A stretch of DNA of 64,000 bases from Comamonadaceae bacterium (GTDB lineage: Bacteria; Pseudomonadota; Gammaproteobacteria; Burkholderiales; Burkholderiaceae_C): contig JAACZV010000003.1 in the NCBI GenBank assembly GCA_009996515.1, positions 205,854-269,853 on the forward strand. The letters run 5' to 3'. Position 1 is the first letter of the stretch. The number at the start of each line of letters is the position of its first letter. This document shows positions 19,606 to 28,855 of this stretch, one piece after another. A program made the position numbers and the translations under genes. The notes below the pieces were generated by a model, which worked only from the letters and a program-made list of their open reading frames with translations, had not been told where the DNA came from and made no database searches.

Positions 19606-20100
19606 GTGACCGAGTCCCGACCCGAAGGCTTCCAGCGCGTCAGCGCCGCGCTGGCGGCGCTGGCCCATCCGCACGCGCCGCTGTGGCTGGACGCCTCGGC
19701 CCGCACGGCCCAGGAGGCGGCCGATGCGCTGGGCGTGACGCTGGGCCAGATCGCCAAGTCCGTCGTCTTCCGCCGCAAGGCCGATGACGCCGCCGTCCTC
19801 GTCATCACCTCCGGCGACAAGCGCGTGGACGAAGCCAAGCTCAAGCCCCACACCGGCGCGCTGGGCCGCGCCGACGCCGACTTCGTCAAGGCCCGTACGG
19901 GCTTCTCCATCGGCGGCGTGTCGCCGACCGGCTTTGCGCCGGCCGACGGTGGTGCGCCGCAGCTCTTCATCGACCGCGAGCTGTTCCGCTTCGACATCAT
20001 CTGGGCCGCGGCCGGCCATCCCAACGGCGTGTTCAAGCTGACGCCGGGCGAGCTGGAAAAGCTGACGGGCGCGCCGGTCATCGACGTCGTCCAGTCATGA
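19606..20100 (+). CDS. YbaK/EbsC family aminoacyl-tRNA deacylase-like protein
   Basis: A 164-residue member of the YbaK/ProX/EbsC editing domain family; such proteins hydrolyse mischarged tRNAs, for example Cys-tRNA(Pro). Conserved segments are ARTAQEAADALGVTLGQIAKSVVF, abbreviated here to the core AQEAADALG, then VITSGDKRVDEAKL and GFSIGGVSPTGF, which forms the substrate pocket. The start is GTG at 19606. The stop overlaps the DUF1289 gene (ATGA), and the run 19606-20980 reads as a three-gene operon. The exact tRNA substrate is not determined. Confidence 0.88.
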   Translation: MTESRPEGFQRVSAALAALAHPHAPLWLDASARTAQEAADALGVTLGQIAKSVVFRRKADDAAVLVITSGDKRVDEAKLKPHTGALGRADADFVKARTGFSIGGVSPTGFAPADGGAPQLFIDRELFRFDIIWAAAGHPNGVFKLTPGELEKLTGAPVIDVVQS

Positions 20101-20324
20101 AAACCGCCGTCGTCTCGCCCTGCGTGAACGTCTGCCAGATGGACGCGGCCAGCGGCTGGTGCCGCGGCTGCGCGCGCAGCCTCAACGAGATCGCCGGCTG
20201 GGGCGGGGCGCCCGAGGCGGTGCAGCGCCACATCCTGGACCAGCTGCCCGAGCGCCGCGTCCAGATGCACCGCCATGGCCTGTGGCTGGGGCCCTGGCCG
20301 CATTCGGAGGAACAGGATCGATGA
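20097..20324 (+). CDS. DUF1289 domain-containing protein
   Basis: A 75-residue cysteine-rich protein of the DUF1289 family (YdhL-like). The N-terminal motif SPCVNVCQMD, followed by GWCRGCARSLNEIAGW, gives four cysteines spaced as in a small zinc or iron-sulfur site. The role is unknown. It overlaps both its neighbours by four bases (ATGA at each end), so the three genes are almost certainly translated from one message. Confidence 0.88.
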   Translation: MKTAVVSPCVNVCQMDAASGWCRGCARSLNEIAGWGGAPEAVQRHILDQLPERRVQMHRHGLWLGPWPHSEEQDR

Positions 20325-20980
20325 AGCGGCTGACCTTCTACTTCGACCCCATCTCGCCCTATGCGGCGCTGGGCTTCGAGGCCTTGCCCGAGGCCCTGGC
20401 CGGGCACAGCGTGGAGGTGGTCTACCGGCCCATCCTGTTCGCGGCCCTGCTGCAGGCGCTGGGGCAGAAGGGGCCGGCGGAGATCGAGGCCAAGCGGCGC
20501 TGGACCTTCCGCCAGGTGGCCTGGCTGGCGCACCGTCAAGGCGTGGTGCTGGACCCGCCGGCCCAGCATCCCTTCAACCCGCTGCCGCTGCTGCGGCTGG
20601 CCTGGGCCTGCGCGGCGCCGCCGGGGCAGCCGGGCGACACGCCCGGGCGCTGGGTGGTGGAGCAGCTCTTCCACCATGTCTGGCGCGGCGCCGGCGCCGA
20701 TGCCAACGATGCGGCCCGCCTGGCTGCGCTGACCGAGCGTCTCGCGCCCGCTCAGAACCCGGCCGGCGAGGCCGTCAAGCAGCGGCTGCGCAGCGAGACC
20801 GAGAGCGCGCTGGCGCTGGGCGTGTTCGGCGTGCCCACCGTCGAGTTCGAGGGCCGGCTGTTCTGGGGCCAGGATGCGCTGCCCATGCTGCGCGCCGCCC
20901 TGGACGACGCCCCCTGGTTCCGCAGCGGCCTCTGGGAGCAGGCCGGCCAGCCCCGCCCCGGCATCTCGAGAAAGCACTGA
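20321..20980 (+). CDS. 2-hydroxychromene-2-carboxylate isomerase family (DsbA-like)
   Basis: A 219-residue thioredoxin-fold protein of the HCCA isomerase / kappa-class GST type. In aromatic degradation, HCCA isomerase converts 2-hydroxychromene-2-carboxylate with the help of glutathione. The start ATG at 20321 yields MKRLTFYFDPISPYAALGFE, with the catalytic Ser in ISPY. The C-terminal GVFGVPTVEFEG and FWGQDALPML motifs complete the active site. No other aromatic-pathway genes are nearby, so the true substrate may be different. Confidence 0.88.
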   Translation: MKRLTFYFDPISPYAALGFEALPEALAGHSVEVVYRPILFAALLQALGQKGPAEIEAKRRWTFRQVAWLAHRQGVVLDPPAQHPFNPLPLLRLAWACAAPPGQPGDTPGRWVVEQLFHHVWRGAGADANDAARLAALTERLAPAQNPAGEAVKQRLRSETESALALGVFGVPTVEFEGRLFWGQDALPMLRAALDDAPWFRSGLWEQAGQPRPGISRKH

Positions 20981-21140
20981 GAGGCCCTGTCCCACGGCGT
21001 CGGCCGCGTTCCAGGCCGACACAAACTGCCTCGGGATTTACCCGTGAGCCCCGCGAGTTCCCGCATTGAGAAATTAGGTCTGCGGGTTCCTGCGGAGTTT
21101 GTCAGCCTCGATTCAGACTCGCGTCAGAACGGGGTCAGAG

Positions 21141-21211
21141 GGGCTGTGAATAGTCCGGCCGCAAGGGCCGCTCCGCCGTGGAGCAGCCCGACTACAGACG
21201 GAGACTATTCA
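21141..21211 (+). promoter_or_regulatory. Structured mRNA leader of the MHS transporter gene
   Basis: TGAATAGTC (21147-21155) is the perfect inverse of GACTATTCA (21203-21211), whose last base is the A of the start codon. Inside it lie two hairpins, CGGCC/GGCCG (21156-21170) and GCTCC/GGAGC (21170-21184). GGGCTG (21141-21146) can pair with CAGCCC (21184-21189), a pairing that would cross the long stem as a pseudoknot or compete with it. The ribosome-binding GGAG is at 21200-21203. This looks like a translational control element of unknown class. Confidence 0.6.
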
Positions 21212-22899
21212 TGGCAACTGCGACTGCAACAGCAGGTTCCGCGTCGACGCCGATGACCAAAGAGGAGAAGAAGGTCATCTTCGCCTCCTCGCTGGGCACG
21301 GTGTTCGAGTGGTACGACTTCTACCTCTACGGCTCCCTGGCGGCCATCATCGCCAAGCAGTTCTTTGCGGGCCTGGAGCCCGGTGCGGCCTTCATCGCCT
21401 CGCTGATGGCCTTCGCCGCCGGCTTCATCGTGCGCCCCTTCGGCGCGCTGGTGTTCGGCCGCCTGGGCGACATGATCGGCCGCAAGTACACCTTCCTGGT
21501 GACCATCCTGATCATGGGCCTGTCGACCTTCATCGTCGGCGTGCTGCCCACCTACGCGACCATCGGCGCCGCGGCCCCGGTCATCCTGATCGGCCTGCGC
21601 CTGCTGCAGGGCCTGGCCCTGGGCGGTGAGTACGGCGGTGCGGCCACCTACGTGGCCGAGCATGCGCCGCATGGCAAGCGCGGCGCCTACACCTCGTGGA
21701 TCCAGACCACCGCGACGCTGGGCCTGTTCCTGTCGCTGATGGTCATCCTGGGCGTGCGCACCTCGCTGGGCGAGAAGGACTTCGCCGAATGGGGCTGGCG
21801 CATTCCCTTCATCGTCTCCATCCTGCTGCTGGGCATCTCGGTGTGGATTCGTCTGTCCATGAACGAGTCGCCCGCCTTCCAGAAGATGAAGGCCGAGGGC
21901 AAGACCTCCAAGGCACCGCTGTCCGAGTCCTTCGGCCAGTGGAAGAACCTGAAGATCGTGCTGCTGGCCCTGTTCGGCCTGGTGGCTGGCCAGGGCGTGG
22001 TCTGGTATTCGGGCCAGTTCTACGCGCTGTTCTTCCTGACCTCGGTGCTCAAGGTCGATGCGGCCAGCGCCAACATCTGGATCGCGATCGCGCTGCTGCT
22101 GGGCACGCCGTTCTTCGTCATCTTCGGCACGCTGTCCGACAAGATCGGCCGCAAGCCCATCATCATGGCCGGCCTGCTGCTGGCCGCGGTGACCTACTTC
22201 CCGCTGTTCAAGGCGCTGACCGAGGCGGCCAACCCCGACCTGGCCCATGCGCAGCAGAACGCCAAGGTCACGCTGAGCACCAGCCTGCCCAGCTGCTCCT
22301 TCCAGGGCAGCCCCACGGCGCGTGAGGTGGACTTCACCAGCGCCTGCGACATCGCCAAGCGTGCACTGGCCCAGTCGTCGGCCAGCTCCGAGACCATCGA
22401 AGCCCCGGCCGGTGCGCCCACCGTCGTGCGCATCGGCGACAAGGAGATCGCCGTGCCCACGGCGACCAAGCTGACCGAGCACAAGTTCGACGAAGCCAGC
22501 ACCAAGGCCATCGCCGCCTTCAAGAAGGACCTGGCCGACGCGATGAAGGCCGCCGGCTACCCGGCCAAGGCCGACCTGTCCAAGGCCAACGTGCCCATGG
22601 TCATCGGCATCCTGTTCGTGCTGGTGCTGTACGTGACCATGGTCTACGGTCCCATCGCCGCGATGCTGGTGGAGCTGTTCCCGACCCGCATCCGCTACAC
22701 CTCGATGAGCCTGCCGTACCACATCGGCAACGGCTGGTTCGGCGGCATGCTGCCCTCCATCACGTTCGCGATGGTGGCCCAGAACGGCAACATCTACCAC
22801 GGCCTCTGGTACCCCATCGTCATCGCCGCGATGAGCTTCGTCATCGGCCTGCTGTTCGTGCGCGAAACCAAGGACGTGGACATCTACGCCAAGGACTAA
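21211..22899 (+). CDS. MFS transporter, metabolite:H+ symporter (MHS) type
   Basis: A 562-residue inner-membrane permease with 12 predicted transmembrane helices. The MHS signatures are EWYDFYLYG in helix 1, RPFGALVFGRLGDMIGRKYT between helices 2 and 3, and GEYGGAATYVAEHAPHGKRG after helix 4. A large soluble insertion of roughly 110 residues after helix 8 (about residues 345-460, containing two Cys) is unusual compared with the ~430-residue family norm and probably faces the periplasm. Family members carry organic acids, proline/betaine or citrate; the substrate here is open. ATG at 21211 is preferred over 21178 because it has GGAG at 21200-21203. Confidence 0.9.
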   Translation: MATATATAGSASTPMTKEEKKVIFASSLGTVFEWYDFYLYGSLAAIIAKQFFAGLEPGAAFIASLMAFAAGFIVRPFGALVFGRLGDMIGRKYTFLVTILIMGLSTFIVGVLPTYATIGAAAPVILIGLRLLQGLALGGEYGGAATYVAEHAPHGKRGAYTSWIQTTATLGLFLSLMVILGVRTSLGEKDFAEWGWRIPFIVSILLLGISVWIRLSMNESPAFQKMKAEGKTSKAPLSESFGQWKNLKIVLLALFGLVAGQGVVWYSGQFYALFFLTSVLKVDAASANIWIAIALLLGTPFFVIFGTLSDKIGRKPIIMAGLLLAAVTYFPLFKALTEAANPDLAHAQQNAKVTLSTSLPSCSFQGSPTAREVDFTSACDIAKRALAQSSASSETIEAPAGAPTVVRIGDKEIAVPTATKLTEHKFDEASTKAIAAFKKDLADAMKAAGYPAKADLSKANVPMVIGILFVLVLYVTMVYGPIAAMLVELFPTRIRYTSMSLPYHIGNGWFGGMLPSITFAMVAQNGNIYHGLWYPIVIAAMSFVIGLLFVRETKDVDIYAKD

Positions 22900-22907
22900 G
22901 GCGGAGC

Positions 22908-23009
22908 GTCGGACAGGGCTTGCAGGCTGTCCGACCTCTGCCGCATGCCGCGGGGCACGCAGTGCCCGCGGCGTGAATGAGACCCAGGCCGGCTCCCGCC
23001 GGCCTTTTT
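22908..23009 (+). terminator. Three tandem hairpins ending in a rho-independent terminator
   Basis: After the transporter stop there are three stems: GTCGGACAG/CTGTCCGAC (22908-22935), GCCGCGGGGCAC/GTGCCCGCGGC with one bulge (22947-22972), and AGGCCGGC/GCCGGCCT (22986-23005) followed by TTTT. Only the last is a standard terminator. The first two may protect the mRNA 3' end. Confidence 0.8.
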
Positions 23010-23064
23010 CGTTGCTGGGAAGTCCTGCTTGTCGATGCCGGTTCGGCCTGCGAGGATGCCCGCG

Positions 23065-24120
23065 ATGCCCAAATCCAATGCCTCTCCCGACAGCGCCAGC
23101 GAACAGCGGCGGCTGCAGATGGCCGACATCGCCCGCCTGGCCGGGGTGTCGGTGTCCACCGTCTCGCGGGCCCTCAACGGCAGCGAACTCGTCAATGCCG
23201 AGACCCGCCAGCGCGTGGCCGAACTGGCGCGCTCGCTGAACTACTCGATCAACCTCGGCGCCCGCAACCTGCGCCGCCAGGAGAACAAGACCGTCGCGGT
23301 CGTGGTGCCCTACGACGCCAAGTCGCGCCAGCACATCTCCGACCCCTTCTTCCTGTCCATCGTCGGCTCCATTGCCGACGCGCTGACCGACCGCGGCTAC
23401 GACATGCTGTTGTCGCGTGTGGATGCCGAGCGACTGGACCTGGCTTCGCAATGGTTTGACTCGGGCAAGGCCCTGGGCGTCATCCTGATCGGCCAATGGC
23501 GCCACCACGACCAGCTCAACGAGATGACCCTGCGCAAGCTGCCGCTGGTCGTCTGGGGCGGCGAGATGCCGCAGCAGCTCTATTGCAGCGTCGGCGGCGA
23601 CAACGTGCTGGGCGGTGCCCTGGCCACGCGGCATCTGCTGGCGCTGGGGCGGCGGCGCATTGCCTTCGTCGGCGATGCCCAGCTTCCCGAGGTCTGGCTG
23701 CGCCGCCAGGGCTATGCGCAGGCGCTGGCCGAGGCGGGGCTGGCGCCGGACCCGGCACTGGAGCTGGCGGCGCCGTTCGAACCCGGCGTGGCCACGGCCA
23801 TCGTGCAGGATTTCTGTGCCACCCGGCGCGACTTCGACGCCGTGGTCTGCTGCAGCGACGTGCTGGCCCTGCTGACCATCCAGGCCCTGCGCGCGTCCGG
23901 CCGCAGCGTGCCGCATGACGTGGCGATCGTGGGCTACGACGACATGCCGCTGGCGGCCTATTGCGACCCCCCGCTCAGCACGGTGCACCAGCCCGTGGCC
24001 GAGGCGGGGGCCGAGCTGGTCGAGGCGCTGCTGGGCCAGTTGCGGGGTGAGCGGGTGGGTTCGCGCACCATGCCGGTCTACCTGAAACTGCGCCAGAGCG
24101 CGCCCGCCCCGGCGTCCTGA
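23065..24120 (+). CDS. LacI family transcriptional regulator of the sucrose locus
   Basis: A 351-residue LacI/GalR repressor. The N-terminal helix-turn-helix is MADIARLAGVSVSTVSRALN, followed by the hinge helix (INLGARNLRRQE) and a periplasmic-binding-protein-like effector domain ending VAIVGYDDMPLAAYCDPPLS. The ATG at 23065 is chosen, with GAGG at 23052-23055; ATGs at 23056 and 23029 are alternatives. It is followed by a 14-bp perfect palindrome and the sucrose-uptake genes, so it probably represses them, with sucrose or a derived sugar as inducer. That assignment is contextual. Confidence 0.92.
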   Translation: MPKSNASPDSASEQRRLQMADIARLAGVSVSTVSRALNGSELVNAETRQRVAELARSLNYSINLGARNLRRQENKTVAVVVPYDAKSRQHISDPFFLSIVGSIADALTDRGYDMLLSRVDAERLDLASQWFDSGKALGVILIGQWRHHDQLNEMTLRKLPLVVWGGEMPQQLYCSVGGDNVLGGALATRHLLALGRRRIAFVGDAQLPEVWLRRQGYAQALAEAGLAPDPALELAAPFEPGVATAIVQDFCATRRDFDAVVCCSDVLALLTIQALRASGRSVPHDVAIVGYDDMPLAAYCDPPLSTVHQPVAEAGAELVEALLGQLRGERVGSRTMPVYLKLRQSAPAPAS

Positions 24121-24227
24121 ACCTGGAGCGGTGCCGGCTTTGCGGCTCGACTAGCACGTCTCCCATCGTTTTCAAATCACGTCGATAAGTGGTTTGTGTC
24201 TTCAATGTCTAATGGCTTCTACTGAAA

Positions 24228-24241
24228 TGCAATCGATTGCA
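24228..24241. promoter_or_regulatory. LacI-family operator palindrome
   Basis: TGCAATCGATTGCA is a perfect 14-bp palindrome with the central CG typical of LacI/GalR operators. It lies 110 bp before the receptor start and about 108 bp after the regulator gene, in an AT-rich stretch. It is the natural binding site for the adjacent LacI-type repressor. Confidence 0.8.
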
Positions 24242-24351
24242 ATTTGATGCGGCCTTGCACAAAATGGCGGCACGGAAATGGGCTGCCTCGGCGGCTCGCC
24301 GCGACGCCGCCTCGCAGAAGGTCCCGAACACGGGCAACCAGGAGACAAGAC

Positions 24352-26652
24352 ATGCCCCGCATCCATTCGTTCGCCATTCGCCATCACGCCCTTGCCGCCG
24401 CAGCCCTTGCGCTGCTGGGCGCCGGCGCCCAGGCCCAGGAGGCCGCCGCTCCCGCCGACAAGGCCGATGGCCTCAAGCTCGACGCGGTCGTCGTCACCGG
24501 CACCTCCACCGCCAAGTCCAAGATGCGCAGCAGCGTCGCCATCTCGACCATCGAGAGTGAAGGCGTCACCGTCGTCACGGCGGCCAGCGCGACCGACGTG
24601 CTGCGCGCGGTGCCGGGTATCCGCGCCGAGGCCAGCGGCGGCGAGTCCAACGCCAACGTCGCGGTGCGGGGCATCCCGGTCTCAGCCGGTGGCGCGCGCT
24701 ACATCCAGTTCCAGGAGGACGGCCTGCCCGTGCTGCAGTTCGGCGACATCGCCTTCGCGACGCCCGACACCTGGATGCGTGCCGACGCCGCGTTCGAGCG
24801 GCTGGAGGTGGTGCGCGGCGGTTCGGCCTCCACGCTGGCCACCGGCGCGCCGGGCGGCATCATCAACTTCATCAGCAAGACCGGCCTGGAAGAGGGCGGC
24901 AGCATCCAGCTGACCAAGGGCGTCGACTTCGACCAGACCCGCGTGGACTTCGGTTACGGTGGCCGCCTGGCGCCTAAGACGCGCTTCTTCATCGGCGGCT
25001 TCTACCGCGTGGGCGATGGTGGCCGCAAAGGCGCCGACGGCACCGAGAACGGTGGCCAGGTCCGTGGCAACGTCACGTTCGAACTTTCGGGCAAGGACTA
25101 TGTCCGCTTCAGCTTCAAGCACCTGGACGACCACACGCCCACCTTCATGCCCACGCCGGTGCGCTACGTCAACGGCAGCATCCAGGAGATCCCCGGCCTC
25201 GACCCGCGCCGCACGGCCTTCTACAACGCCGGCTGGCCGCTGGACAGCACGCTGACCAACACCAATGGCCGTGCGCTCAGCAACATCCGCGACGGCCTGT
25301 CCGCGAAGAGCGATGCCTTCGGCGCCGATGTGAGCCTGGACGCCGGCGGTGGCTTCCGCCTGCAGAACAGGTTCAGCTGGAGCAAGAACAGCGGCCGCTT
25401 CATCGGCATCTTCCCCGGTGACGACGTGGCCGCTGCGCCGGCCGGCACCACCATCGCCACCGGGCCCGATGCCGGCAAGGCCTACACCGGCAACAAGTTC
25501 ACCGCCGTCGTCTTCAACACCAAGGTCGACGACGCCGGGCTGCTGGCCAACGACCTGAAGTTCTCGCGCGATTTCGAGCTCGGTGCCGGCACCCGCGTCA
25601 GCGCCGTCGCCGGCCTCTATACCTCGGTGCAGAAGCTTGACCTGACGTGGAACTTCAACCAGTACTCGCTGTCGGCCGACGCAAGCGGCGCCCGCGTGCT
25701 GAACGTGCCGGGCGTGACCAACGGCGCGCCCGGCTTCGGCGGCTGCTGCAGCAACTTCCAGGACAGCAAGTACACGACCAACGCGCCCTACCTGGTGCTG
25801 AACCTGGACGCGGGCCCCTTCTCGGGCGACCTCAGCCTGCGCCGCGACAACAACAAGGCCAGCGGCAACTACTACCAGTCCAACGCCGGCGTCGCCTACG
25901 ACCTGACCAAGCCCAACCTCATCGACTACGACTTCGGCCGCACCGCCTACTCGCTGGGCGGCAACTACGAGCTGAACAAGGACTTGTCGGTCTTCGCCCG
26001 CTACTCCGATGGCGCGGCCTACAACGCCGACCGCATCACCTTCTTCAACAACCCCAACCTCGTCAACGGCAAGAGCTCGACCATCCCCGTCAACAAGGTC
26101 AGGCAGGCCGAGGTGGGCGTGAAGCTGCGCGGCAACGGCTACAGCCTGTTCGCCACGCTGTTCGACGCCAAGACCGACGAGGTCAACGTCGATGTGACGA
26201 CGACGCCCATCGTCGCCAAGGCCAACAGCTACCGCAGCAAGGGCCTGGAGCTCGAAGGCTCGGCCCGCTTCGGCCTGGTCAGCCTGCTGGGCGGCCTGAC
26301 CTACACCGACGCCAAGCAGGCCGATGGCCGCGCCCCGAAGCGCCAGGCCAAGTTCGTCTACCAGCTCACCCCGACGCTGAACTTCAGCGACGAGCTGACC
26401 GCCGGCGTCGGCATCGTCGGCACCAGCAAGAGCCAGGACGACGGCCCGGCCGGGCCGCTGACCATCACGCTGCCGGCCTACACGGTGGTGAACGCCTTCG
26501 TCAGCTACAGCCTCACGCCCAAGGCCACGCTCACGCTGGCGGCGAACAACCTCTTCAACGAGATCGCCTACACCGAGAGCAATGACGGTCGGGGCGCGGC
26601 GCGCGCCTACACGGGCCGCACCGTCAAGGCCAGCCTGCGCTACAACTTCTGA
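24352..26652 (+). CDS. TonB-dependent outer membrane receptor, probable sucrose transporter
   Basis: A 766-residue receptor with a signal peptide (HALAAAALALLGAGAQAQ), a TonB-box-like LDAVVVTGTST, a plug domain (VAVRGIPVSAGGARYIQF and GGSASTLATGAPGGIINF), and a beta barrel ending VKASLRYNF with a terminal phenylalanine. The start at 24352 has GGAG at 24341-24344; the longer frame from 24244 would run through the operator region. It is the first gene after the operator and is followed by fructokinase, a sugar MFS and sucrose phosphorylase. This matches the logic of sux loci in Xanthomonas, where a TonB-dependent receptor brings in sucrose. Substrate by context. Confidence 0.88.
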   Translation: MPRIHSFAIRHHALAAAALALLGAGAQAQEAAAPADKADGLKLDAVVVTGTSTAKSKMRSSVAISTIESEGVTVVTAASATDVLRAVPGIRAEASGGESNANVAVRGIPVSAGGARYIQFQEDGLPVLQFGDIAFATPDTWMRADAAFERLEVVRGGSASTLATGAPGGIINFISKTGLEEGGSIQLTKGVDFDQTRVDFGYGGRLAPKTRFFIGGFYRVGDGGRKGADGTENGGQVRGNVTFELSGKDYVRFSFKHLDDHTPTFMPTPVRYVNGSIQEIPGLDPRRTAFYNAGWPLDSTLTNTNGRALSNIRDGLSAKSDAFGADVSLDAGGGFRLQNRFSWSKNSGRFIGIFPGDDVAAAPAGTTIATGPDAGKAYTGNKFTAVVFNTKVDDAGLLANDLKFSRDFELGAGTRVSAVAGLYTSVQKLDLTWNFNQYSLSADASGARVLNVPGVTNGAPGFGGCCSNFQDSKYTTNAPYLVLNLDAGPFSGDLSLRRDNNKASGNYYQSNAGVAYDLTKPNLIDYDFGRTAYSLGGNYELNKDLSVFARYSDGAAYNADRITFFNNPNLVNGKSSTIPVNKVRQAEVGVKLRGNGYSLFATLFDAKTDEVNVDVTTTPIVAKANSYRSKGLELEGSARFGLVSLLGGLTYTDAKQADGRAPKRQAKFVYQLTPTLNFSDELTAGVGIVGTSKSQDDGPAGPLTITLPAYTVVNAFVSYSLTPKATLTLAANNLFNEIAYTESNDGRGAARAYTGRTVKASLRYNF

Positions 26653-26663
26653 GCCGCGCGGCC

Positions 26664-27554
26664 ATGCCCAGCCTCGTCCATGTGATCGGCGAGGCCCTTG
26701 TGGATGAGTTCCACGACGGGCCCGTGGCCGGCGGCGCGCCCTTCAACGTGGCGCGGTCGCTGGCGGCGCTGCGTGTGCCGGTGCGCTTCAGCAGCCGCAT
26801 CGGCGACGGCGATGCCGCGGGCCGTCTGGTCATCGACAGCGCCGTCCGTTTTGGCCTGGACGTCGGCGGCATCCAGCGCGATGCACGCCATGCCACCGGC
26901 CGCGTCAGCGTCCACGAGGAGGGCGGCGGCCACCGTTTCGAGATCCATGCCGACGCCGCCTGGGACCACCTCGAAGCGCCCGCCGTCCGTGACGCCGGCA
27001 TCGTCTACTTCGGCACGCTGGCACAGCGCCAGCCCGCGTCCCGTGCGGCGATCCGCGGCACCGTCAAGCGTGCCGCGGGCTTGCGCCTGCTGGACCTGAA
27101 CCTCAGGCCCGGCACCGAGCGACCCGAACTCGCCGCCGAATCGCTGATGCTGGCCGACTGGGTCAAGATCAACGAGGGCGAACTCGAGCGGCTGCTGGGC
27201 TGGTTCGAGCCCGAACTGCCGGCTCTGATGGCGCGCTTCGCCCTCCAGCGCCTGATCGTCACCCGGGGCGAGGCGGGCTACGCGCTGTACGGCGAGCACG
27301 GCCGCATGATCGCCAGCGGGGCGGGCGTGGCGCAGCCCGCGCTGGTTGACAGCGTCGGCGCGGGCGATGCCTTCACGGCCATGCTGCTGGCCGGCCTGGC
27401 TCAGCGTCGCGACGTGGCCGCCACGCTGCAGCTGGCCAACCGCTATGCCGCGATGATCTGCGGCGTGCGAGGCCCGCTGCCCGCAGACCCGTCGGCGCTC
27501 GCGCCCTGGCGCGAGGCCCTGCGCACCCTGACCCCGGAAGAAGCCCGCGCATGA
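26664..27554 (+). CDS. Fructokinase, PfkB family
   Basis: A 296-residue ribokinase/PfkB sugar kinase, predicted to phosphorylate the fructose released by sucrose phosphorylase to fructose-6-phosphate. The N-terminal substrate motif GGAPFNVARSLAAL and the ATP/anion-hole motif VDSVGAGDAFTA, with catalytic Asp, are both intact. It starts 12 bp after the receptor stop, and its stop overlaps the MFS gene (ATGA). Specificity for fructose is inferred from the operon and from the GGAPFNVA motif, which is common in fructokinases. Confidence 0.9.
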   Translation: MPSLVHVIGEALVDEFHDGPVAGGAPFNVARSLAALRVPVRFSSRIGDGDAAGRLVIDSAVRFGLDVGGIQRDARHATGRVSVHEEGGGHRFEIHADAAWDHLEAPAVRDAGIVYFGTLAQRQPASRAAIRGTVKRAAGLRLLDLNLRPGTERPELAAESLMLADWVKINEGELERLLGWFEPELPALMARFALQRLIVTRGEAGYALYGEHGRMIASGAGVAQPALVDSVGAGDAFTAMLLAGLAQRRDVAATLQLANRYAAMICGVRGPLPADPSALAPWREALRTLTPEEARA

Positions 27555-28855
27555 ACAAGCCTCGCCTGTCGTTCACGCAGATCGTGAACATGAACGTCGG
27601 TTTCCTGGGCATCCAGTTCAGCTTCGGCCTGCAGCAGGCCAACATGAGCCCGATCTACCAGATGCTGGGCGCCGAGGGCAAGGATCTGCCCTACCTCTGG
27701 CTCGCCGGCCCGATCACCGGCTTGCTGGTGCAGCCCATCGTCGGCGCGATGAGCGACCGCACCACCCACCGCCGGGGGCGGCGCACGCCGTACTTCCTGA
27801 TCGGTGCGCTGATCTGTTCGCTCGGCCTGCTGGCCATGCCGTTCAGCCCGGCGCTGTGGTTCGCCGCGGGCCTGCTGTGGATTCTGGACGCCGCCAACAA
27901 CGTGACGATGGAGCCGTACCGCGCCTACGTCAGCGACCGGCTGCGCGACGAACAGCATGCGGCCGGCTTCCTGACGCAGGCGTCGTTCACCGGCCTGGCG
28001 CAGACGCTGGCCTACCTCACGCCCAGCCTGCTGGTGTTCTTCGGCATGAACAAGGACGCGCTCGGGGGCAACGGCATCCCGGTCGTCACGACGCTGGCCT
28101 TCGTCGTCGGCGCGCTGCTGTCGTTCACGACGGTGTGGTGGTCGGTGCGCCAGGTGCCCGAGCTGCCGCTGCCGCCCGAGGAGCTCGCACGGCTGCGCGC
28201 GCTGCCGCGCGGCTTCGGCCCGGCGCTGGCCGAGATCTGGGCCGCGGTGCGCGAGATGCCGCCCACGATGCGCAGGCTGTGGTGGATGGCGCTGTTCCAG
28301 TGGTACGGGATGATGTGCTACTGGATCTACGTCGTGCCCATGCTGGCGGCGACCGTGTTCGGCACCGACGACCCGCACAGCGCCGGCTTTCGCGATGCCG
28401 CGCTGCTCAACGGCCAGGTTGGCGGCTTCTACAACGCCGTGGCCTTCGTCGCGGCCTTCGCGATGGTGCCGTTCACCCAGCGCCTCGGCGCGAAATGGGT
28501 ACACGCCTTCGCGCTGCTGGCCGCCGCCGCCGGCATGTGGGTGCTGCCAGGCATTCACAGCCAGGGCTGGCTGCTGTTCCTGCCCATGGTGGGCATAGGC
28601 CTGGCCTGGGGCTCCATCATGGGCAACCCCTATGTGCTGCTGGCGGGCAGCATCCCGCCCGCGCGGGCCGGGGTCTACATGGGCATCTTCAACATGTTCA
28701 TCGTCATCCCGATGCTGATCCAGGCGGTGACGCTGCCGCTGATCTACGACGGCCTGCTGGGCGGCCGCCCCGAGAACGTCATCCGCCTGGCCGGCGTGCT
28801 GCTGGCCCTGGCTGCACTCTGCGTGCTGCGCGTGCGCTCCGAAACCTCATCATGA
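27551..28855 (+). CDS. MFS sugar transporter (SLC45/GPH-like), probable sucrose:H+ symporter
   Basis: A 434-residue inner-membrane carrier with 12 predicted helices. The family-specific motif [18 protein letters not shown], in the loop between helices 2 and 3, and [20 protein letters not shown] in helix 1 place it with sucrose/maltose transporters related to plant SUT and SLC45 proteins. It overlaps the kinase before it and the sucrose phosphorylase after it by four bases each, so the three proteins should be made in fixed proportion. It is expected to carry sucrose from periplasm to cytoplasm. Confidence 0.9.
   Translation: MNKPRLSFTQIVNMNVGFLGIQFSFGLQQANMSPIYQMLGAEGKDLPYLWLAGPITGLLVQPIVGAMSDRTTHRRGRRTPYFLIGALICSLGLLAMPFSPALWFAAGLLWILDAANNVTMEPYRAYVSDRLRDEQHAAGFLTQASFTGLAQTLAYLTPSLLVFFGMNKDALGGNGIPVVTTLAFVVGALLSFTTVWWSVRQVPELPLPPEELARLRALPRGFGPALAEIWAAVREMPPTMRRLWWMALFQWYGMMCYWIYVVPMLAATVFGTDDPHSAGFRDAALLNGQVGGFYNAVAFVAAFAMVPFTQRLGAKWVHAFALLAAAAGMWVLPGIHSQGWLLFLPMVGIGLAWGSIMGNPYVLLAGSIPPARAGVYMGIFNMFIVIPMLIQAVTLPLIYDGLLGGRPENVIRLAGVLLALAALCVLRVRSETSS

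Noticed and set aside
21205..23988. A 927-codon minus-strand open frame across the MHS transporter and LacI gene
   Set aside because: It crosses a terminator and two recognised genes and has the same low-complexity look as other shadows.
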